From the NCBI GenBank assembly GCA_002306295.1, contig DBRI01000019.1:1-42998 (forward strand): 42,998 nucleotides of DNA, given 5' to 3'. The first letter of the stretch is position 1. The number at the start of each line of letters is the position of its first letter. Below the pieces are notes generated by a model. That model made no database searches and was not told the origin of the DNA. It saw only the letters and a program-made list of their open reading frames with translations. Source of the stretch: Patescibacteria group bacterium UBA1372 (GTDB lineage: Bacteria; Patescibacteriota; Microgenomatia; UBA12405). Positions 41,921 to 42,998 of the stretch are shown here, one piece after another. The translations under genes were made by a program, and so were the position numbers.

Positions 41921-42376
41921 TTAAATTTTTGTGCCGACTATTACTTGAGCCGGACGGACTACAGTTCCGTTAAATTTATAACCCTTTTTGGAAACGGAGT
42001 AAACAATATCTTTTTTAGCTTTGTCTGTGGTATCTACACAGTCCATGGTATGAGGATCAAAAGTTTTTTGTAAAGCGTCGATTTCCTCTAAGCCCTCGCT
42101 CTTGAGAACTGATTCAAGTTTATCTAAAGCCATTTTTAAACCTTTGTCATTTAAGTGGCTGTTGACCAAATAAAAATCGTCGATACTGGAGAGTAATTTG
42201 TCAAAAATCGACATTAGACTAAAGGTAAGAAAGACCTGTTTTTGAGATTCAATCCTTTTTTCCAAATTTTGATAATCAGCTAAAGACCGATTGAGCCGAT
42301 CATGAAGCTCGGCAATTTTTGCCTCAGCTGACGTTTTTTTAGATTGTGTTTGTTTTTTTGAAGTTGTTTTTTTCAT
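41921..42376 (-). CDS. grpE: Nucleotide exchange factor GrpE
   Basis: GrpE speeds ADP release from DnaK. 151 aa from the ATG at 42376; the open frame reaches up to 42412 but the extra 12 residues overlap hrcA. A lysine- and threonine-rich N-terminus leads into a long coiled coil (AKIAELHDRLNRSLADYQNLEKRIE) and the beta domain ending GTVVRPAQVIVG. The order hrcA-grpE-dnaK is standard, and HrcA would repress the operon through CIRCE, which is not within the window. Confidence 0.93.
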   Translation of the reverse strand: MKKTTSKKQTQSKKTSAEAKIAELHDRLNRSLADYQNLEKRIESQKQVFLTFSLMSIFDKLLSSIDDFYLVNSHLNDKGLKMALDKLESVLKSEGLEEIDALQKTFDPHTMDCVDTTDKAKKDIVYSVSKKGYKFNGTVVRPAQVIVGTKI

Positions 42377-42380
42377 ATTT

Positions 42381-42998
42381 TTATGAAGAAATACCTGATA
42401 TAAGGCGGGCAAGATAATCCACTAGTGGAACAACTTGTGAATATTTGAATCTAGCCGGTCCGACAATTCCTAGAATACCACGATGTGGGCCAGACTCGTA
42501 TTTTTGATAGACAAAACCACAAGTTTCTAGGTGTTCCAAGCCTAAATCTTCTCCAATTAAAAGCCAAATACCCTGGTCGTGCTCAATTGTGTCAGCTTTT
42601 TTGACTATATCTAGCCAATAGTCGGCATCATCTATTAAAGATAAAACGGTTTTAGTAACATCAATATCGTAAAATTCGGGTTCTTCAAGAAGGTTACTTG
42701 ATCCACAAGAAAAAATACCTCCTTGGTCTGTAGTAACTAGCGCCATAGATCTGGTTTTTTGAGCTAAAAGCTTGGCTGCTTCCCTTATAAGCTTGTCAAA
42801 TTCGGTTCGATAATCCCACATTTTTTGTTTAGTTTTGACTTCTTCAGTAATGGGTAGATTGGTTGAAGCCATTAAATTTCTGACATAATATTTGAGACCA
42901 ATAGAAGTTGGGATTCTACCTGAGCTGGTATGCTCTTTTTTTAAGTAACCAAGCTGGACTAAAGCAGACATTTCATTTCTAATAGTGGCCGGAGATAC
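42381..42998 (-). CDS. hrcA: Heat-shock repressor HrcA (5' part cut by window edge)
   Basis: The frame is open to the window edge. It enters with SPATIRNEMSALVQLGYL, the winged-helix segment that binds the CIRCE operator, then SSGRIPTSIGLKYYV. The C-terminal end (GILGIVGPARFKYSQVVPLVDYLARL) is the conserved effector part. About 205 residues are present from ATIRNEM to the stop, against about 295 in typical HrcA, so the middle, including much of the inserted dimerising domain, seems shortened. The stop is 4 bp before grpE. Confidence 0.92.
   Translation of the reverse strand, partial: VSPATIRNEMSALVQLGYLKKEHTSSGRIPTSIGLKYYVRNLMASTNLPITEEVKTKQKMWDYRTEFDKLIREAAKLLAQKTRSMALVTTDQGGIFSCGSSNLLEEPEFYDIDVTKTVLSLIDDADYWLDIVKKADTIEHDQGIWLLIGEDLGLEHLETCGFVYQKYESGPHRGILGIVGPARFKYSQVVPLVDYLARLISGISS

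Overview
This AT-rich window is one long stretch of chromosome from a small-genome bacterium, most likely a member of the Candidate Phyla Radiation (Patescibacteria), with a Microgenomates-type organism as my best guess. The reasons are as follows. Housekeeping proteins are trimmed to cores: IF-2 of 472 aa, AlaRS without its C-terminal domain, a MiaB that stops before TRAM, a short HrcA. ProRS is of the archaeal/eukaryotic type. There are single-pass envelope proteins with proline-rich arms, a class E-like sortase, and very tight packing with overlapping genes. UGA is used as a stop codon (HAD gene, 709-aa envelope gene, DHH-like gene), which argues against the recoded Gracilibacteria/Absconditabacteria. 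The phylum call is inference from gene content; no 16S gene is present.

Layout. 1-13.6 kb: the str/rpo region on the minus strand, rpoB-rpoC-rpsL-rpsG, then a LytR_C-type membrane protein, then fusA and tuf (cut by the window edge). An FAD oxidoreductase on the plus strand sits between the LytR_C gene and fusA, so the classic rpsL-rpsG-fusA-tuf order is kept but interrupted. 13.6-17.2 kb: a membrane protein with a pacifastin/VWC-like cysteine knot, a HAD phosphatase, and on the plus strand miaB plus a nucleotidyltransferase-like protein with an altered active site. 17.2-28.1 kb: a minus-strand envelope, division and tRNA-charging block: mltG, a zinc-ribbon protein, ruvX, sortase, a large ASKHA-like/baseplate-J-like membrane protein, alaS, two small membrane proteins, a RodZ-like protein, ftsK and proS. 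28.1-28.6 kb (plus): a secreted Ig-like protein with a sorting-signal-like tail. 28.6-38.2 kb: nusA-infB-(DHH-like)-(polysaccharide-lyase-like)-rpsO-pnp-(Lon ATPase module)-RNase J, a reduced version of the common nusA-infB-rbfA-nrnA-truB-rpsO-pnp cluster with an RNA-decay set attached. 38.3-38.7 kb (plus): an orphan gene. 38.8-43.0 kb: hrcA-grpE-dnaK-(117-aa unknown)-dnaJ heat-shock operon, hrcA cut by the edge.

Expression signals form a pattern. Only tuf has a strong Shine-Dalgarno sequence. Many other first genes have a -10-like hexamer only 5-9 nt before the start codon, which would give leaderless or nearly leaderless mRNAs. In contrast, rpoB, fusA and nusA have real leaders, and each leader holds a terminator-like hairpin. 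At all four divergent gene pairs the two -10 elements can be drawn as overlapping on opposite strands. No tRNA, rRNA, CRISPR array, insertion sequence or prophage was seen. No intergenic gap exceeds about 130 bp.

The strongest leads are the Lon-type ATPase module without a protease, placed between RNase J and PNPase; the leaderless/leader-hairpin split; the degenerate DHH protein behind infB; the pacifastin-like membrane protein; and the twin ASKHA-like membrane proteins near a sortase.
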